From contig JALBYF010000054.1 of NCBI GenBank assembly GCA_023212725.1, positions 62,001-126,000 of the forward strand: DNA of 64,000 nt. Direction: 5' to 3'. Each line of letters begins with the position of its first letter. Within the stretch, counting starts at the first letter, position 1. Below are positions 48,042-59,495 of the stretch, piece by piece. Under the pieces are notes generated by a model. The model did not search any database, had not been told where the DNA came from, and saw nothing but the letters and a program-made list of their open reading frames with translations. The DNA is from Tranzscheliella williamsii. Lineage: Eukaryota > Basidiomycota > Ustilaginomycetes > Ustilaginales > Ustilaginaceae. Both the position numbers and the translations under genes were made by a program.

Positions 48042-48394
48042 TTTGCCCTCGGCAGCTGGTATTACGGATGGAAACGGCAAGACAGGATGAGATGGCGAAG
48101 GGCTGTCTTTGAAGGTCTGAGCGAGCAGATATTATTGTGGTGTTGGTTGGGAGCAAGCGTCGGATCCGATCCGAGCTGCTTTGTGTGACATTTAGAAACA
48201 AAAGCGGAGAAGCCGGCCCGCATTATTCTCTGTGACTTCTCTAGAAATGAGCTTACCCGCGTAACAGCGTCTGAGTTCTCTTTTCCTCGCTTTTCACCTT
48301 TGTGCCTTCGACTTCCTGGTTGTGACTGTAACAAAAGTCCGCCCGGTCACCTTGTGCGGTTTCCTTTCCTGGCGAAGGAGGCACTCAGGCTAAG
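48042..48394. other. Divergent intergenic, about 350 bp
   Basis: Promoter space between the BSD/Dos2-like gene (-) and the mitochondrial PheRS gene (+). Nothing else recognised. Confidence 0.3.
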
Positions 48395-50005
48395 ATGCGT
48401 ATTGGCAAGCAAAGCGTGTGCAGGGCGAGCTGGGTGACTAGGCAGGAGGCGAGGCCCGCCAGGATGCTTGCTAACGTCCGGAGTCTCTCTACACAGTCAC
48501 CTATCCACCGCGGCAGAACTCACGGGGAGGGATGGGAAAAGAGGGTTTCCTGCGGCTCTCGTTCAAACTATTCTGGACAAGGGCATCGGGAAGGGCAAGG
48601 GCAGGGGCAAGGACAAGTCCGCTTCCTGTCAGCTTCAATATCTCGACGTGTTGGTGCTTCTGGCCAAGATGCGAGCACAGCCACGTCAATCACCGTCCTG
48701 GGAAAGTCGTATCCTACCGATGACTACACCAATGTGCCGAGCTCGATTCTGTCACGGCTCGGTCCCGCCCCGAAGCTGCCGTACTCCACGAACCATCCAT
48801 TAGCGCTGCTGCGGGAACAGATCGAGAGCCAGATCGGGCCGCGGTACAAGCCGATCAAGGCGCCTTCGCCCGTGGTGTCCACCCAGTTGAACTTTGAAGA
48901 CCTAGGTATTGCGGAAGATCATCCTGGCCGCAGCCCGACGGATACATACTATATCAACCGCACAACCTGTCTTCGCACGCATAGCTCGGCGCACGAGGTG
49001 GAGACGTTCCGCAACAAGCACGAGAGGTGGCTTCTCACCGCTGACGTCTATCGACGGGACGAAATTGATGCCTCCCACTACCCCATCTTCCATCAGATGG
49101 AAGGTGCGGCCATCTTCTCTTTGGAAGACTATGCTCCGGGTGGCAAGGTGGAGAAAGAATGTATCGCCATGGAGGAAAAATTGGCAAACGCAAACCTCGA
49201 AATTGAAGATCTCGTCGAGCTGTCCGAGGCCGGAGGCTACCAGTCACAGCATGATCCGAAGATGGCGGCGCTAGCTGTACGCCACCTGAAGGCGACCCTC
49301 AATGGCCTGGCGCTTGATCTGTTCGGCGAGCGACATTCTTTCGAGAGCCGCCAGGCTGGTGGCTCAACTGACCCACTGCGAGTCAGATGGATTCCTGCCT
49401 TTTTCCCATTCACTTCGCCCTCGTATGAAGTGGAAGTCTGGTTTCGGGGCAAGTGGCTCGAGATTCTGGGTTGTGGAGTTGTCCAGCAGAAGACGCTTGA
49501 CTCGGCCAACGTCTCCAATCAACTGGGCTGGGCATTTGGCCTTGGCCTCGAAAGAATCGCTATGGTGCTCTACTCCATCCCGGACATCCGCTTGTTCTGG
49601 ACAGAAGATCCTCGCTTCCTGGGTCAATTCGGTGGTTCCTCTTCGACTTCTGTGTCGCCAGCAGGAGGTCAACCCAAGAGCACAGCTACCAAGCCGAAAC
49701 TGCTGACCTTTAAGCCCTACTCAAGATACCCACCTTGCTACAAAGACGTCTCCTTCTGGCTTCCGCCACACAAATCGTTCCACGAAAACGACTTCTTCGA
49801 AATCGTACGGGACCAGGTTGGTGATCTGGTAGAAGACGTAGTCAAGATCGACGACTTTGTTCATCCCAAGACAAACAAGCACAGCTTGTGTTACCGCATC
49901 AATTATCGGTCCATGGACCGATCCTTGGAAAACGACGAGGTCAACGAACTTCACTCTGTCATCCTGTCTACGCTCACAGAACAACTCTCGATCGAGATAA
50001 GATGA
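48395..50005 (+). CDS. MSF1: Phenylalanyl-tRNA synthetase, mitochondrial
   Basis: 536 residues. A basic N-terminal presequence (about 1-75) precedes a class II synthetase core: motif 2 region DEIDASHYPIFHQMEGA, YEVEVWFRGKWLEILGCG, and the motif 3 block GWAFGLGLERIAMVLYSI (about 378-395) followed by DIRLFWTEDPRFLGQF. An FDX-ACB anticodon-binding domain (about 440-536) carries YPPCYKDVSFWL and RINYRSMDRSLENDEVNEL. The monomeric, single-chain layout with the FDX-ACB domain at the C-terminus is specific to the mitochondrial enzyme; the cytosolic enzyme is a heterotetramer. It charges mitochondrial tRNA-Phe. The start at 48395 gives a plausible presequence. Confidence 0.96.
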   Translation: MRIGKQSVCRASWVTRQEARPARMLANVRSLSTQSPIHRGRTHGEGWEKRVSCGSRSNYSGQGHREGQGQGQGQVRFLSASISRRVGASGQDASTATSITVLGKSYPTDDYTNVPSSILSRLGPAPKLPYSTNHPLALLREQIESQIGPRYKPIKAPSPVVSTQLNFEDLGIAEDHPGRSPTDTYYINRTTCLRTHSSAHEVETFRNKHERWLLTADVYRRDEIDASHYPIFHQMEGAAIFSLEDYAPGGKVEKECIAMEEKLANANLEIEDLVELSEAGGYQSQHDPKMAALAVRHLKATLNGLALDLFGERHSFESRQAGGSTDPLRVRWIPAFFPFTSPSYEVEVWFRGKWLEILGCGVVQQKTLDSANVSNQLGWAFGLGLERIAMVLYSIPDIRLFWTEDPRFLGQFGGSSSTSVSPAGGQPKSTATKPKLLTFKPYSRYPPCYKDVSFWLPPHKSFHENDFFEIVRDQVGDLVEDVVKIDDFVHPKTNKHSLCYRINYRSMDRSLENDEVNELHSVILSTLTEQLSIEIR

Positions 50006-50750
50006 AGTGCCTGTACATGTTGTGTCAACTGGCCATCAGCCCTCATTGTATCTGTAGCGGCTTAATATCGAACATCGGGGGCGTTACAGCTCCCACCCCA
50101 CTACCCAACTTCAACTGCTGTGGGCTGCCTAAACACCTCATGCAATGGCTAAATGCAACTGCTTTCGGAGGCATTACGGTACTAGCGAAAGGAACCACTT
50201 AGCTCAACGAGTGAAAGTCGAGTGAGTCGAGCATAGCGGCTCGACGCCGACGTCTAGTCATAAAAAGTAGGCTTTGCTCCAGTCACAGTCACAAGTGAGC
50301 GGAAGTCCCGCTCAATGTTAATCACGCGCTCCTCGCTTCGGTTGCTCACTGCGAACTTTGTCACTTGGCTGAAGTCTCAAACCACATAACGCGCACGCAG
50401 TCACAGTTAAATCCACGCTCCGCTCGGCCTGCGCTTTGACCTTTCGCAATTCTCACTCTCATACACACACCCAATACTATTCACTTTGCAGACTCACGCT
50501 GCGATTCGGTTGCGGCTCTTTCCCTTGGTAGCGCGCGTCGCTCTTCGCCATCACCTTGCGACGACGCTGTTTTCCTTTCTCTGCCAAGCTGCAGCACATC
50601 TCGAGTCTGAGGCGAGTTGGTGCCTTCTTAGCATCTTCGCATCTTACGCCTTCCCAAATCGCCTCATCCTCTCTTTCCTATTCTACGATTGCTGCGCGCT
50701 GTTGGAGCCTAGCGTAGATCGCTAGATCGACCTTCTCGACTTTTGCAAGA
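50006..50750. other. Intergenic, about 745 bp
   Basis: Space between the PheRS and DOCK genes. It contains AGTCACAGTCACAA (50281-50294), the same 14-mer that overlaps the left end of the inverted-repeat element (23757-23770), and further GTCACAGT/TCACTT-like repeats to about 50405. It also has a CT-rich stretch near 50575-50690. No gene or RNA was recognised. Confidence 0.4.
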
Positions 50751-53700
50751 ATGGCAGCACCGGTAACAACATATAGGAGATGGGAACCGCTGCCGAAGAT
50801 CCTCTACGGTTTGGCGACATATCCCTTCTCGCCAGAGACTGACACCCTTGAGACAGCTTCAGTGCCCCTTGATTCGCTCCCGTCCGCCGTGTTGCAAAGT
50901 CTCGAGGAGAATCTCATTGCCCTCGAGCTAGGAGATGAAGTCTATATTTTCGAGCAGCTCGGCCACGCGGACGTCTGCTGGTTCAGAGGATATGTGGTGT
51001 CAACAAATCGTACGCCTGCTACGGCTACCAGTGCAAGTAGCCTCAGCGACTATAGCACTTTCCCGGGAGCAGGCCCTTCCATCGGTGCTTCGGTGGTTGA
51101 GGAGCCTCAGGTCTATGTTGGTGTCTTTCCCTCAACCCATGTTCACATCAGAGAGCAGCTTGATGATGCCGAGATGCGTCTCGCTGCCGTCTACGAGGAC
51201 GCCAAACAGCTTGGTGTCGTAGGCGCAACCGCACCTCTACCGCGACAACACACGAAACCTCACATGGAAACGCTGCCAGAGGAAGACGAGAATAACTCAC
51301 AACCTTCAAGCCCCGCACATCAGATCAACTCCGCATTGCCATCGGCTGATATAAGAGGTCACGAGATTGGCGCCAATGGCCAAATTGTCGAACGACCTCC
51401 TCCACCCCTGCCGAGCCTCAAGTGTGGCGATGAGACACGTACAGGTGTCGTTGAGCCTTTGGTGGACGAAATCGCCTGCGCGCTACGTGAATGGAGCACG
51501 CTCATGTACACCTACCTTGGCCGACGCGATTACGCTTTGCTCCAAACTGTCAAGGAACATATCGAGGTGCTGCACATGGCTAGGAAACAGTTGCTGGCGC
51601 AAACGCTCTCTGCGGAAGAGGTCAGCAGATTGCGCCGCGAATGCGTCGCTCGACTCGTCAAAGGCAACGTAGCCCAAGGTCTTGATGTTATAGTTCGTCA
51701 TCCCGGCCGGGGTGGATTGGTCGACTTTGATATAACCAGCAAAGATGCACACCCCGACAGTTGGGTGAGTGGAATGCGTCTCTTTGCTCTACAAGCAGCT
51801 TTGGCGTACGTAGATCAAGTGGGCGAAAGCACATCCTCGTCCGCACCCGGAGGTATGGACCTGGCAGCTTCCAACACATTTGGCATCACCTCACCCAGTA
51901 CAAGCAGTGCAGGCGTTTTGGCAGGCATCGCCACCAACGCCTCTAAGCGTTCAGCTCTGCTGGGTCGACAAACTTCGCTTACGCCGGCGACACGTGGTCG
52001 ACTCAACTCGAACATGGCATCGTCTGTTGGTGCTGGTGAACACCAGCCATTTTCGGCCCCCGAGGTCAAGTATTTCCATGTTTTGCTCGACCTTCGAGCC
52101 TTCGTAGCTACGCCATGCAGCCCCGGAGAGTCTGCAGAGCTATATTTCTCGCTCTACAACCGCGCCGAAGCCCGCTTTCTCACTGAGGAGTTCTGCATCA
52201 TTCTCAACCACTGCGGTGTACCGGTGAAAAAGTCAAAAGTAGGCAAGATGCGGGCACTGTTTACTGATCTTAGCAGCAGCGATATGCAAGATCTCAATGT
52301 CGTTTGTCGTATAGTGCGACATGGAGGCATGCGGCTAGGTGAAAGCAAGCCGGCTGCTCCTGGATCGGCGGGGTACGACCATCCGATCGATGCCCCTGAT
52401 AGCTTTGCCGATCCATCACTTGCCAACACACCAGCCTACCGCGCCAACCGTATGACCGGTGATCGCAGCTTCCGAAGGCCCTTTGGTTGTGCCGTTCTCG
52501 AATTAGGACAGCATCACCAGTTCCAAACTGACGTGACTTCTTCGTCAACCATGCGAGAGCACGTAATGCCCATCTTCATTCCTAACAACGAAGCCGCTTT
52601 CAGCACGCTCCACCAGGACATCATAGCTTCCAGGACTCGCGAATTCGAGAAATCGCCGAGAGCAGATATGCTGGCCCTGAACGTCAAGGTTTTCCACGGT
52701 GAAACTGGTGCAGTCTTGCGCGAGAACCCATCTTTGCTCCAGGATACTCCACAGACAGCTCGACTCGGTTTCCCAGACGTCGTCTTTCCTGGCGACCGTC
52801 GAAATGAAGCCTATATCAAGCTTTGGAGCGGAGAGTTTTACCCATCCGGCAACAAGATGTCCGGTGGGTCAATAAAGAATATTCAAGTCTCCGCAGAGAT
52901 TAGAACTCGCGATGGCAAGGTAGTGGATAACGTCATATCCCGCGGGGCTGGAGAACCTCCGATTACCCAATTCGATAGCATGGTTTTCTACCACCAGAAT
53001 GCCCCGACGTGGGGAGAATTGATCAAGCTGCAATTGCCGCATGACATTATGGAGGATTGTCACCTTTTCTTTTCCTTTCGACATCGGAGTTCCAAGGAAG
53101 AGCGACCGCTCACCGGCAGTGTCTCTCAGAGCGGAGGCTCATCCTCAGCTTCTCGGCCCTTTGCCTACGCTTATCTTCCCCTCTTCGAGTCCAACCGCGC
53201 CTTCATACCCGACGGCAGTCATACCCTGTTCTTGTGGAGAACCAATCGAACCCCGTCTCAAATCGGCCCTGACCTTTACTTCAACCTTCCACCAGTGGTA
53301 CCAGCTGGAAAGCATGCTGTCGATGTGGTACCAAGCAGCCTCAGCTCTGTCGTTCAGCCGTTGCGCGACATTCTCACTCTAAGAACCTTCTTAGTCTCCA
53401 CAAAATACACCCAAAATGACGTTTTGCTCAAGCTGCTAAACTGGGAGCGGCTCCCCGCAAATGACTTTGAAGAGCTACGCAGCGTGCTTACAAAGTTTAC
53501 TTTCGTAGGAGAAGTCGAGATTGTCAAGTTCTTGCGTGATATCTTTGACTCGCTGTTCGGTATTGCTGCGAGCAGCCGCAATTCGAAGGGAGAGCTCGAC
53601 GATCTCATTTTCAACGGTCTAGTGACCGTGCTTGGCATCGTCCAAGACCGCAGATTCAACAACTTCAGGGCCACTCTTGATGTTTATGTCGAGCAACACT

Positions 53701-56700
53701 TCAAGTTTACGACGGCTCACAATAAGCTAATCGCGTCTATGGCCAAAATGATGGCCGATCCGGCGAAACCGGACACTTCCAAGGATCTTCGCGCAGCGAT
53801 CAAGGTCTGGCCGTACCTCTTCAAGTTCATCATCCAGAGTCGCGAGAACCAGCGAGGCGATCGTGACCTAGGTGGGGGAGCAGTCCTTGACCATTTGGAG
53901 AGCGCCTTCAAACGAGAGCTGGAGAGCCTCCTGAAGAGCATCAATCAACTGATGAGCACCTCCAAACCCACCTCGATCATTGGTACACAGACGTTAGCCC
54001 TGCAGCATTTCGCCGGTATCATCCCCGATCTTTCGAGAGTGTTTACCATGGACGAGCTAGTGCGCACAGCCACTTCATTTGCGGATAGCGTATTCATTTC
54101 GAAGGGAAAGATGGCCGTTTGGAAGCTTCTACACATCCTGCAGCTGACGCAAAGCATGCTCTTTGAGCATCATGCCTCTCGCTCTCAGATGATACCCAGC
54201 ATCGTTCGCTGGGTCCGTCCACATCTCGGTACGTACGATGAGTCGGTCCACGGACCTACAAATAACCACGAAAATGCGAAAGATGCAGCCAGGATCGCTT
54301 GGGCCGAAGCTGCGCGACTGGCTGTCACAATCCTGGCTGTGATCCTCGACCGTCTGCAAGAAAGCCTGGTGGCTAGCTTGATGCCCGCCAGCAGCTCAGC
54401 TAAGGGCACTGCATCGCAAGAGACACGACAAGAGCAAGACAACGTCGACTACCTGCTGAGCATCCTGCCGAAACTTCTCGAGACTTACCGCGAGCTCTCC
54501 AGCCGCGCTATGATACGGACTTTGGAGAGACATCGTGCTCCATCGACGACGGCCTCATCTGTGCCCGTCATCTTTCCCTCCAGCTACCCCTTCCCGTTGA
54601 TAGCTAAGAAGCCGCAGGGTAATCCGGCTGCTATGCGCGGTCCCTCGTCACGTAGGTCCAGAAGGCTGGATCGGACCGACTTTTTGAACTGCGGTCTCGG
54701 CGAAATCAGTGCTGTATTAATGGTCCTGGTGGTGTTGAGCCCACGTAAGCATCTGCTAAGCTTCTTAGAAGAGGAGCGCGACCTTGGCGGGCACGATCAA
54801 TCTGCCAGGTTCCTATCGAATTTCTTTGAGGTTGCAACGTCCATTTTGTCCAATGAAGCTTTTCCTGAAACCTGGCTCAATTTCAACATCTTTGCGCATC
54901 AAATGGTTCTCAAGATGGCCGATCCGCTAGCTTCGATGATGGTCCGCCACTTCATCCCGACGCCTGATCAGAGTCACACCTTTGATTCAAACCTTTGGCG
55001 GTCCGGCCTGACGATGCTGCTAACGCTCTTGTCGAGCGAGCAGCTGGTAATTGAGCAGTTCAAACCGCAGAGACGCAGAGCCGTCTGGCGTCTCGCGGGT
55101 GACATCCGTGGCGAAGGTGCCCAGATCCTTGCCAAGCTCTGGACGTCGATCGGATGGCCGGAGCAGCCGGCTGAACCAGTCGCAGAAGGCGATACCGTGG
55201 ATGTGGATCGTATGAATACCGGCGGCTTCCAGGTGCAGTTCGTTCCCTCTCTCGTGGAACCTGTCTTGGAACTTTGTCTATCTCATCATGACGAGCTGCG
55301 GACTTGCGCGGTCAGAGTACTCGCTACGATGATTACGTCCGAATGGCATCTGAACGGCGACTTTACCGTTATAGAAGCCGAGATCATCGACAAGCTCGAC
55401 ATTCTCTTCATGACGCACACTAAGGGCGATGAGATTTCACGAGCTTTCTTCATCGGCCAACTGCGATCGTTGTTCGATAGTCCTACTGTTGACCCCGGCT
55501 TGCGCGAACAGGTGCATGCTTGTCTCGTATCAGTTAACCGGTTCCTGGACTTGCTCTTGAGCGTGCGAAGCTTGCCCTTGGAGGAAGGTTATGAAGACGA
55601 CCGCGTCTCGGGCACGCTTAAACTGCTAGGCTTCCTAAGGCAGGCAAACAGGGTGGCAGCTTTTTCTACCCATGTTTTGCGCCTCGTCAATCTGCATCTC
55701 GAAAACCACAACTATGTCGAAGCAGCACTCACGCTGAAGCTCCACGCCGACTTGCATTCATGGGACATGGACTGCTTCGTCGAGTCGATTCCGGAACTAG
55801 ATCTCCCACGGCAATCTCACTTTGCTCGCAAGGAAACTCTCTACATGTTGATCCTCGACTATCTAGGTAAAGGGAAAGCGTGGGAGATCTCGGTGGACAT
55901 CTGTCGTGAACTGGCTCAACAGTATGAATACAGGTCCATCAACTATGCTCGGCTGGCCGAAGTGCTCATTCATCAGGCTAAGCTCTACCAGAAGATTGCC
56001 ACCGAGGAACGGCCATTTCCGGCATACTTCCGCGTCGCGTACTACGGTAAAGAGTGGCCACCCTCACTGCAAGACAAGATGTTCGTCTATCGCGGACTCG
56101 ACTGGGAGAAATTTGCCGCCTTTTGCGATCGTCTGCATGCGAAGCACCCTAAGGCGGTGCTTATCAAGAGCACGGCCACGCCAGGCAATGAGATTCGCAC
56201 TGCGGAAGGGCAATTTCTTCAAGTAACGGCCATCCAACCGGAGCCGGATCGCTCCAAGGATATTTTCACCAACCCCGAAGTCCCTCCAATCGTCCGGGCT
56301 TATTATGAAGTCAGCGCGACAGATCTGTTCTCCTTTACTCGGCCCCTGCATCGAGATGGCGAAGGCGGAGCTACTGACGCCGAATATACGTCGTTGTGGG
56401 TGGAGAAGACGTACCTCCGATGCGAAGATGCTTTCCCAACAGTCTTGCGGAGGAGCGAGGTTGCAGAAGTCTACATAGTCCAGATCAGTCCCTTGGAGAA
56501 TGCGCTGAACGATGTCCAAGCCAAGACAGCGGAACTGGAGACGCTGGAGAAGAAATACTCGGCGTTGGGTAAAGTGTCTAGTGGTAAAATCAACACCAAC
56601 CGCCTATCTATGGCGCTCAACAGTGCGGTCGATGCGCCGACAAACGAAGGCGTGCCTATGTTCAAACAGGCTTTCTTTTCGCCTGCTTTCCTTGATGCCA

Positions 56701-57605
56701 ATGGGGACAAGGAGGGCTTGATCCGAGGTCTGCGACAAGCCATCGATGATCAAACTGCTGTTATCTACAGATGCGTCCGACTCCATGCGCAGCTGTGTCC
56801 GGCCGAGATGATGCCCTTCCACGAGACGATCGAGCGCTTCTTTGTCCAGAACTTCTCTGAAGAGATACAGAGATTGGATCTTGACATCCGGAAGCTTGTT
56901 GCTGACGCGGGTGCCAGCGGAAATGTATCCAATTCCTTGGAGCGTAGCGGAGCAGGTGGATTCAGCCTCGAGGACGACAGCAGGGGCTCGCCTGAGCGTA
57001 CTCTGACCAACGGATTCTCTTCTGGTATGGGAGCAATGCATCGAGCTGTGGAGAGCTACGGTTACGTCTGCGACGATCGAGCCAGGGAAGACCTCCAGCA
57101 GAATAACCGATGGTCGCAGTCGAACGGCGTCAACGGTGGTCAGGGAGGGCGTCTGAGTGTCGCACCGTCACCACTACAGCGACATATCACGTATCTGACA
57201 CGACAAACGGACTCGCTCTCCTTGTCAAAGAAAAGCAGCGCCGACATTGCAGCTGTTCCTAGAGGTGAGGGAGCCTCTACACCCACCGGCGCCAGTACTC
57301 AGGCCGATCGAGCCAGTGCCGACCCCAAGGCGCTTCCGCCGATCACAGAGGACATGCTTGGCGGTATCGCCCGTATGCCCCCCGCTGCTGCCGGCGGCTC
57401 GAATGGGCACGCAAATTCGGACCTGCCTCCCTCGAACAGCAACGGCAGCGTTTATTCTAAAGCTTCTGTAATTCGCCAGGACTCGAATCTCTCGCTCGTC
57501 GATGCCGCTTCCAACCGGCCGACCGGCAAGTCGGGGCACGGCGCCGGAAACCGCCTGAGCAAGCTTATGAGCGGGGTGGGCCGGCGCAAACCATCGCAAT
57601 CCTAA
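50751..57605 (+). CDS. DCK1: DOCK-family Rho/Rac guanine-nucleotide exchange factor
   Basis: 2,284 residues, one uninterrupted exon. An SH3-like N-terminus (about 10-140: GLATYPFSPETD, DEVYIFEQLGHADVCWFRG) is followed by long helical repeats. A C2-type DHR1 phosphoinositide-binding domain lies at about 630-835 (NEAYIKLWSGEFYPSG, HLFFSFRHRSSKEERP, FAYAYLPLFESNRAFIPDG). Long armadillo-like repeats lead to the catalytic DHR2 domain (about 1645-2055): LTLKLHADLHSWDMD, RETLYMLILDYLGKGKAWE-like LYMLILDYLGKG, FRVAYYGKEWPPSLQDKMF and MALNSAVDAPTNEGVPMF. Val1960 in the last block sits where DOCK proteins have the nucleotide sensor. The C-terminus is disordered. Fungal orthologues (yeast Dck1, with Lmo1) activate Rac/Rho-type GTPases for hyphal growth and cell wall integrity. 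The SH3-like domain suggests ELMO/Lmo1 binding. Symbol by analogy. Confidence 0.92.
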   Translation: MAAPVTTYRRWEPLPKILYGLATYPFSPETDTLETASVPLDSLPSAVLQSLEENLIALELGDEVYIFEQLGHADVCWFRGYVVSTNRTPATATSASSLSDYSTFPGAGPSIGASVVEEPQVYVGVFPSTHVHIREQLDDAEMRLAAVYEDAKQLGVVGATAPLPRQHTKPHMETLPEEDENNSQPSSPAHQINSALPSADIRGHEIGANGQIVERPPPPLPSLKCGDETRTGVVEPLVDEIACALREWSTLMYTYLGRRDYALLQTVKEHIEVLHMARKQLLAQTLSAEEVSRLRRECVARLVKGNVAQGLDVIVRHPGRGGLVDFDITSKDAHPDSWVSGMRLFALQAALAYVDQVGESTSSSAPGGMDLAASNTFGITSPSTSSAGVLAGIATNASKRSALLGRQTSLTPATRGRLNSNMASSVGAGEHQPFSAPEVKYFHVLLDLRAFVATPCSPGESAELYFSLYNRAEARFLTEEFCIILNHCGVPVKKSKVGKMRALFTDLSSSDMQDLNVVCRIVRHGGMRLGESKPAAPGSAGYDHPIDAPDSFADPSLANTPAYRANRMTGDRSFRRPFGCAVLELGQHHQFQTDVTSSSTMREHVMPIFIPNNEAAFSTLHQDIIASRTREFEKSPRADMLALNVKVFHGETGAVLRENPSLLQDTPQTARLGFPDVVFPGDRRNEAYIKLWSGEFYPSGNKMSGGSIKNIQVSAEIRTRDGKVVDNVISRGAGEPPITQFDSMVFYHQNAPTWGELIKLQLPHDIMEDCHLFFSFRHRSSKEERPLTGSVSQSGGSSSASRPFAYAYLPLFESNRAFIPDGSHTLFLWRTNRTPSQIGPDLYFNLPPVVPAGKHAVDVVPSSLSSVVQPLRDILTLRTFLVSTKYTQNDVLLKLLNWERLPANDFEELRSVLTKFTFVGEVEIVKFLRDIFDSLFGIAASSRNSKGELDDLIFNGLVTVLGIVQDRRFNNFRATLDVYVEQHFKFTTAHNKLIASMAKMMADPAKPDTSKDLRAAIKVWPYLFKFIIQSRENQRGDRDLGGGAVLDHLESAFKRELESLLKSINQLMSTSKPTSIIGTQTLALQHFAGIIPDLSRVFTMDELVRTATSFADSVFISKGKMAVWKLLHILQLTQSMLFEHHASRSQMIPSIVRWVRPHLGTYDESVHGPTNNHENAKDAARIAWAEAARLAVTILAVILDRLQESLVASLMPASSSAKGTASQETRQEQDNVDYLLSILPKLLETYRELSSRAMIRTLERHRAPSTTASSVPVIFPSSYPFPLIAKKPQGNPAAMRGPSSRRSRRLDRTDFLNCGLGEISAVLMVLVVLSPRKHLLSFLEEERDLGGHDQSARFLSNFFEVATSILSNEAFPETWLNFNIFAHQMVLKMADPLASMMVRHFIPTPDQSHTFDSNLWRSGLTMLLTLLSSEQLVIEQFKPQRRRAVWRLAGDIRGEGAQILAKLWTSIGWPEQPAEPVAEGDTVDVDRMNTGGFQVQFVPSLVEPVLELCLSHHDELRTCAVRVLATMITSEWHLNGDFTVIEAEIIDKLDILFMTHTKGDEISRAFFIGQLRSLFDSPTVDPGLREQVHACLVSVNRFLDLLLSVRSLPLEEGYEDDRVSGTLKLLGFLRQANRVAAFSTHVLRLVNLHLENHNYVEAALTLKLHADLHSWDMDCFVESIPELDLPRQSHFARKETLYMLILDYLGKGKAWEISVDICRELAQQYEYRSINYARLAEVLIHQAKLYQKIATEERPFPAYFRVAYYGKEWPPSLQDKMFVYRGLDWEKFAAFCDRLHAKHPKAVLIKSTATPGNEIRTAEGQFLQVTAIQPEPDRSKDIFTNPEVPPIVRAYYEVSATDLFSFTRPLHRDGEGGATDAEYTSLWVEKTYLRCEDAFPTVLRRSEVAEVYIVQISPLENALNDVQAKTAELETLEKKYSALGKVSSGKINTNRLSMALNSAVDAPTNEGVPMFKQAFFSPAFLDANGDKEGLIRGLRQAIDDQTAVIYRCVRLHAQLCPAEMMPFHETIERFFVQNFSEEIQRLDLDIRKLVADAGASGNVSNSLERSGAGGFSLEDDSRGSPERTLTNGFSSGMGAMHRAVESYGYVCDDRAREDLQQNNRWSQSNGVNGGQGGRLSVAPSPLQRHITYLTRQTDSLSLSKKSSADIAAVPRGEGASTPTGASTQADRASADPKALPPITEDMLGGIARMPPAAAGGSNGHANSDLPPSNSNGSVYSKASVIRQDSNLSLVDAASNRPTGKSGHGAGNRLSKLMSGVGRRKPSQS

Positions 57606-59495
57606 CCGAACCAAAGCGGCATTGTTGTTCGTCTTTTGGGTTGGTCAACCCACAAGATCTCTCATTTTCCCCGTACCATGTCTGACTGTCATATGAGTAA
57701 TGGCATCCTTCACATCGTGCTTTCACAGCTTGTTGCGGCTCTCTACCTGGTTGCCTTGGTGCCTCCTAGAGGCAGCCAAGATCGACGCAGGCCAATACGC
57801 GCCAAGGAGGAGAGATTGTCGGGGACGAGCCTTATGCACAAGTTAGTTTGTATTTAGGTGGCTGTTCATGTCTGTCGCAGCGAACTGCTCGGAGTGACTT
57901 GCAGGGGACGCGGTAGACGTTGCCATCGGATTAGCCAAGATTGCGCTGACAGGTCGCCATTTCGCGTGACACATTATGGTGCAACGTCCCAACGCGGAGC
58001 AGCGCCAAGAAAAGGACAAAGGCAGGTGGCGCTTGGACCGAGCCAAATCACGTTTACATTGCAGGGCTTTCTGCCGGTCGAGCGTTGTTATTTTCGTGAC
58101 CAGCAGACGTGCGGAGGTGCACCGTATCGCTTCGGATAAGGAACATGCAAGAGCCATCGCAAGCTATGTCTCGCCACGCAGGGCCTGCAACGCCGTGCCA
58201 TTGGTGCTTGCGAGGGCAGCAGCGCTTCACGCGCACGTAACAGCGCGGCGCAGTGGCTAATGGCACCAGACAAGAAGCGCTCTCAACACAATGCCCCTGT
58301 GATGCGTTTCGCAACTGCGTTTGGGACGCGTAACTGATGGCTAATGCAATTGCATTCGCGTAAAGTGGGAGGAACCCCATATCCTCGCATGGCACGCGCG
58401 GCTCCCAGGGCCGCCGCTGCTTTTTGCACAAGCCAAGCTCCGTCTTGGCCGTTCACACGCACCTCCTGATGGCTTTTGCGCACCCTTACGGACGCCACTT
58501 GTCCGCCTGACCTTGGACTTGCCGTCCCCTGCACAGGCCTGTACCTGCGTGGAAGCTCTGCCATTGTATGCAGCAGGCGCGCTGGCGTTCATCGCATGGT
58601 TCAGGGTCCGCAGGTGGTGTGACGCAGCACGCATGTACGGCGGGTAACCCCGAGGGAGCGGGCGAAAGCGGTTTGCGCGGCTCAGATGGCAGAGCGAGCC
58701 GAAGATATGGATCAGATAAACGACTGATGCGGCCCAGCGTCCGGCCAATCATATCCTGAACGAGCGTCTCAGCTGCCAAGCCCCGAGATGGCCGTCGTCT
58801 TATGAGCCAGCATCTCCCTCAACTGTTATTGAGCGCCCTGGAACGAGCTTGCACGCCGCTACACTATACGACGCTAGGCACCTTTTTACAGAACCGCGCG
58901 AGGTTTAACGCTATAGTCACAAGACGTAGGATGGTGTGATTAGAGTGTCGCCGCTTTCGATGCTCGCTTAGCGATCCGTCCGTGACTTCTGTGATTGCGA
59001 GTTCGAGCTAAGACCTCTTTCTTCGCTACGTCCGTGCTCGACCCTCGACCTGTTTTGGGCGCCTTACGCACTTCATGCACTGTGATGGGTCATCTTGTAA
59101 CTGGCTCATGGGTCTGTAACTATTTTTTGCCAGACTTATGCGCACAGGTCCGCTTACACACGTGGACATGAGCGGGGCCAAGCGGTATGACATTATGGAA
59201 CGCAGCAAAGAGCATGTTGTAAGTATATCGTCAGGGTGATGGCTGTAGAAGCAAGACCCATTCTGAACGCATCCGAGAAGTTGAAACGTCAAATGCACCC
59301 ACTACTGCACGCTTGCGCGGCTCCGAACGCACATCCTGTCATTTCTCGTCAGCTCTCCTCCCGCGCCTTACCCCCTCTCTCTTTTTGCTCTCAACCAGCT
59401 TGACTGTTGCTGGTCTGTGAGCAGACATATGGGGTGGTCTTGCTGAGTTGGGGCCAGTTATACAGCCCAGTAGCTCAGCTGAATTGGGAGCGAGC

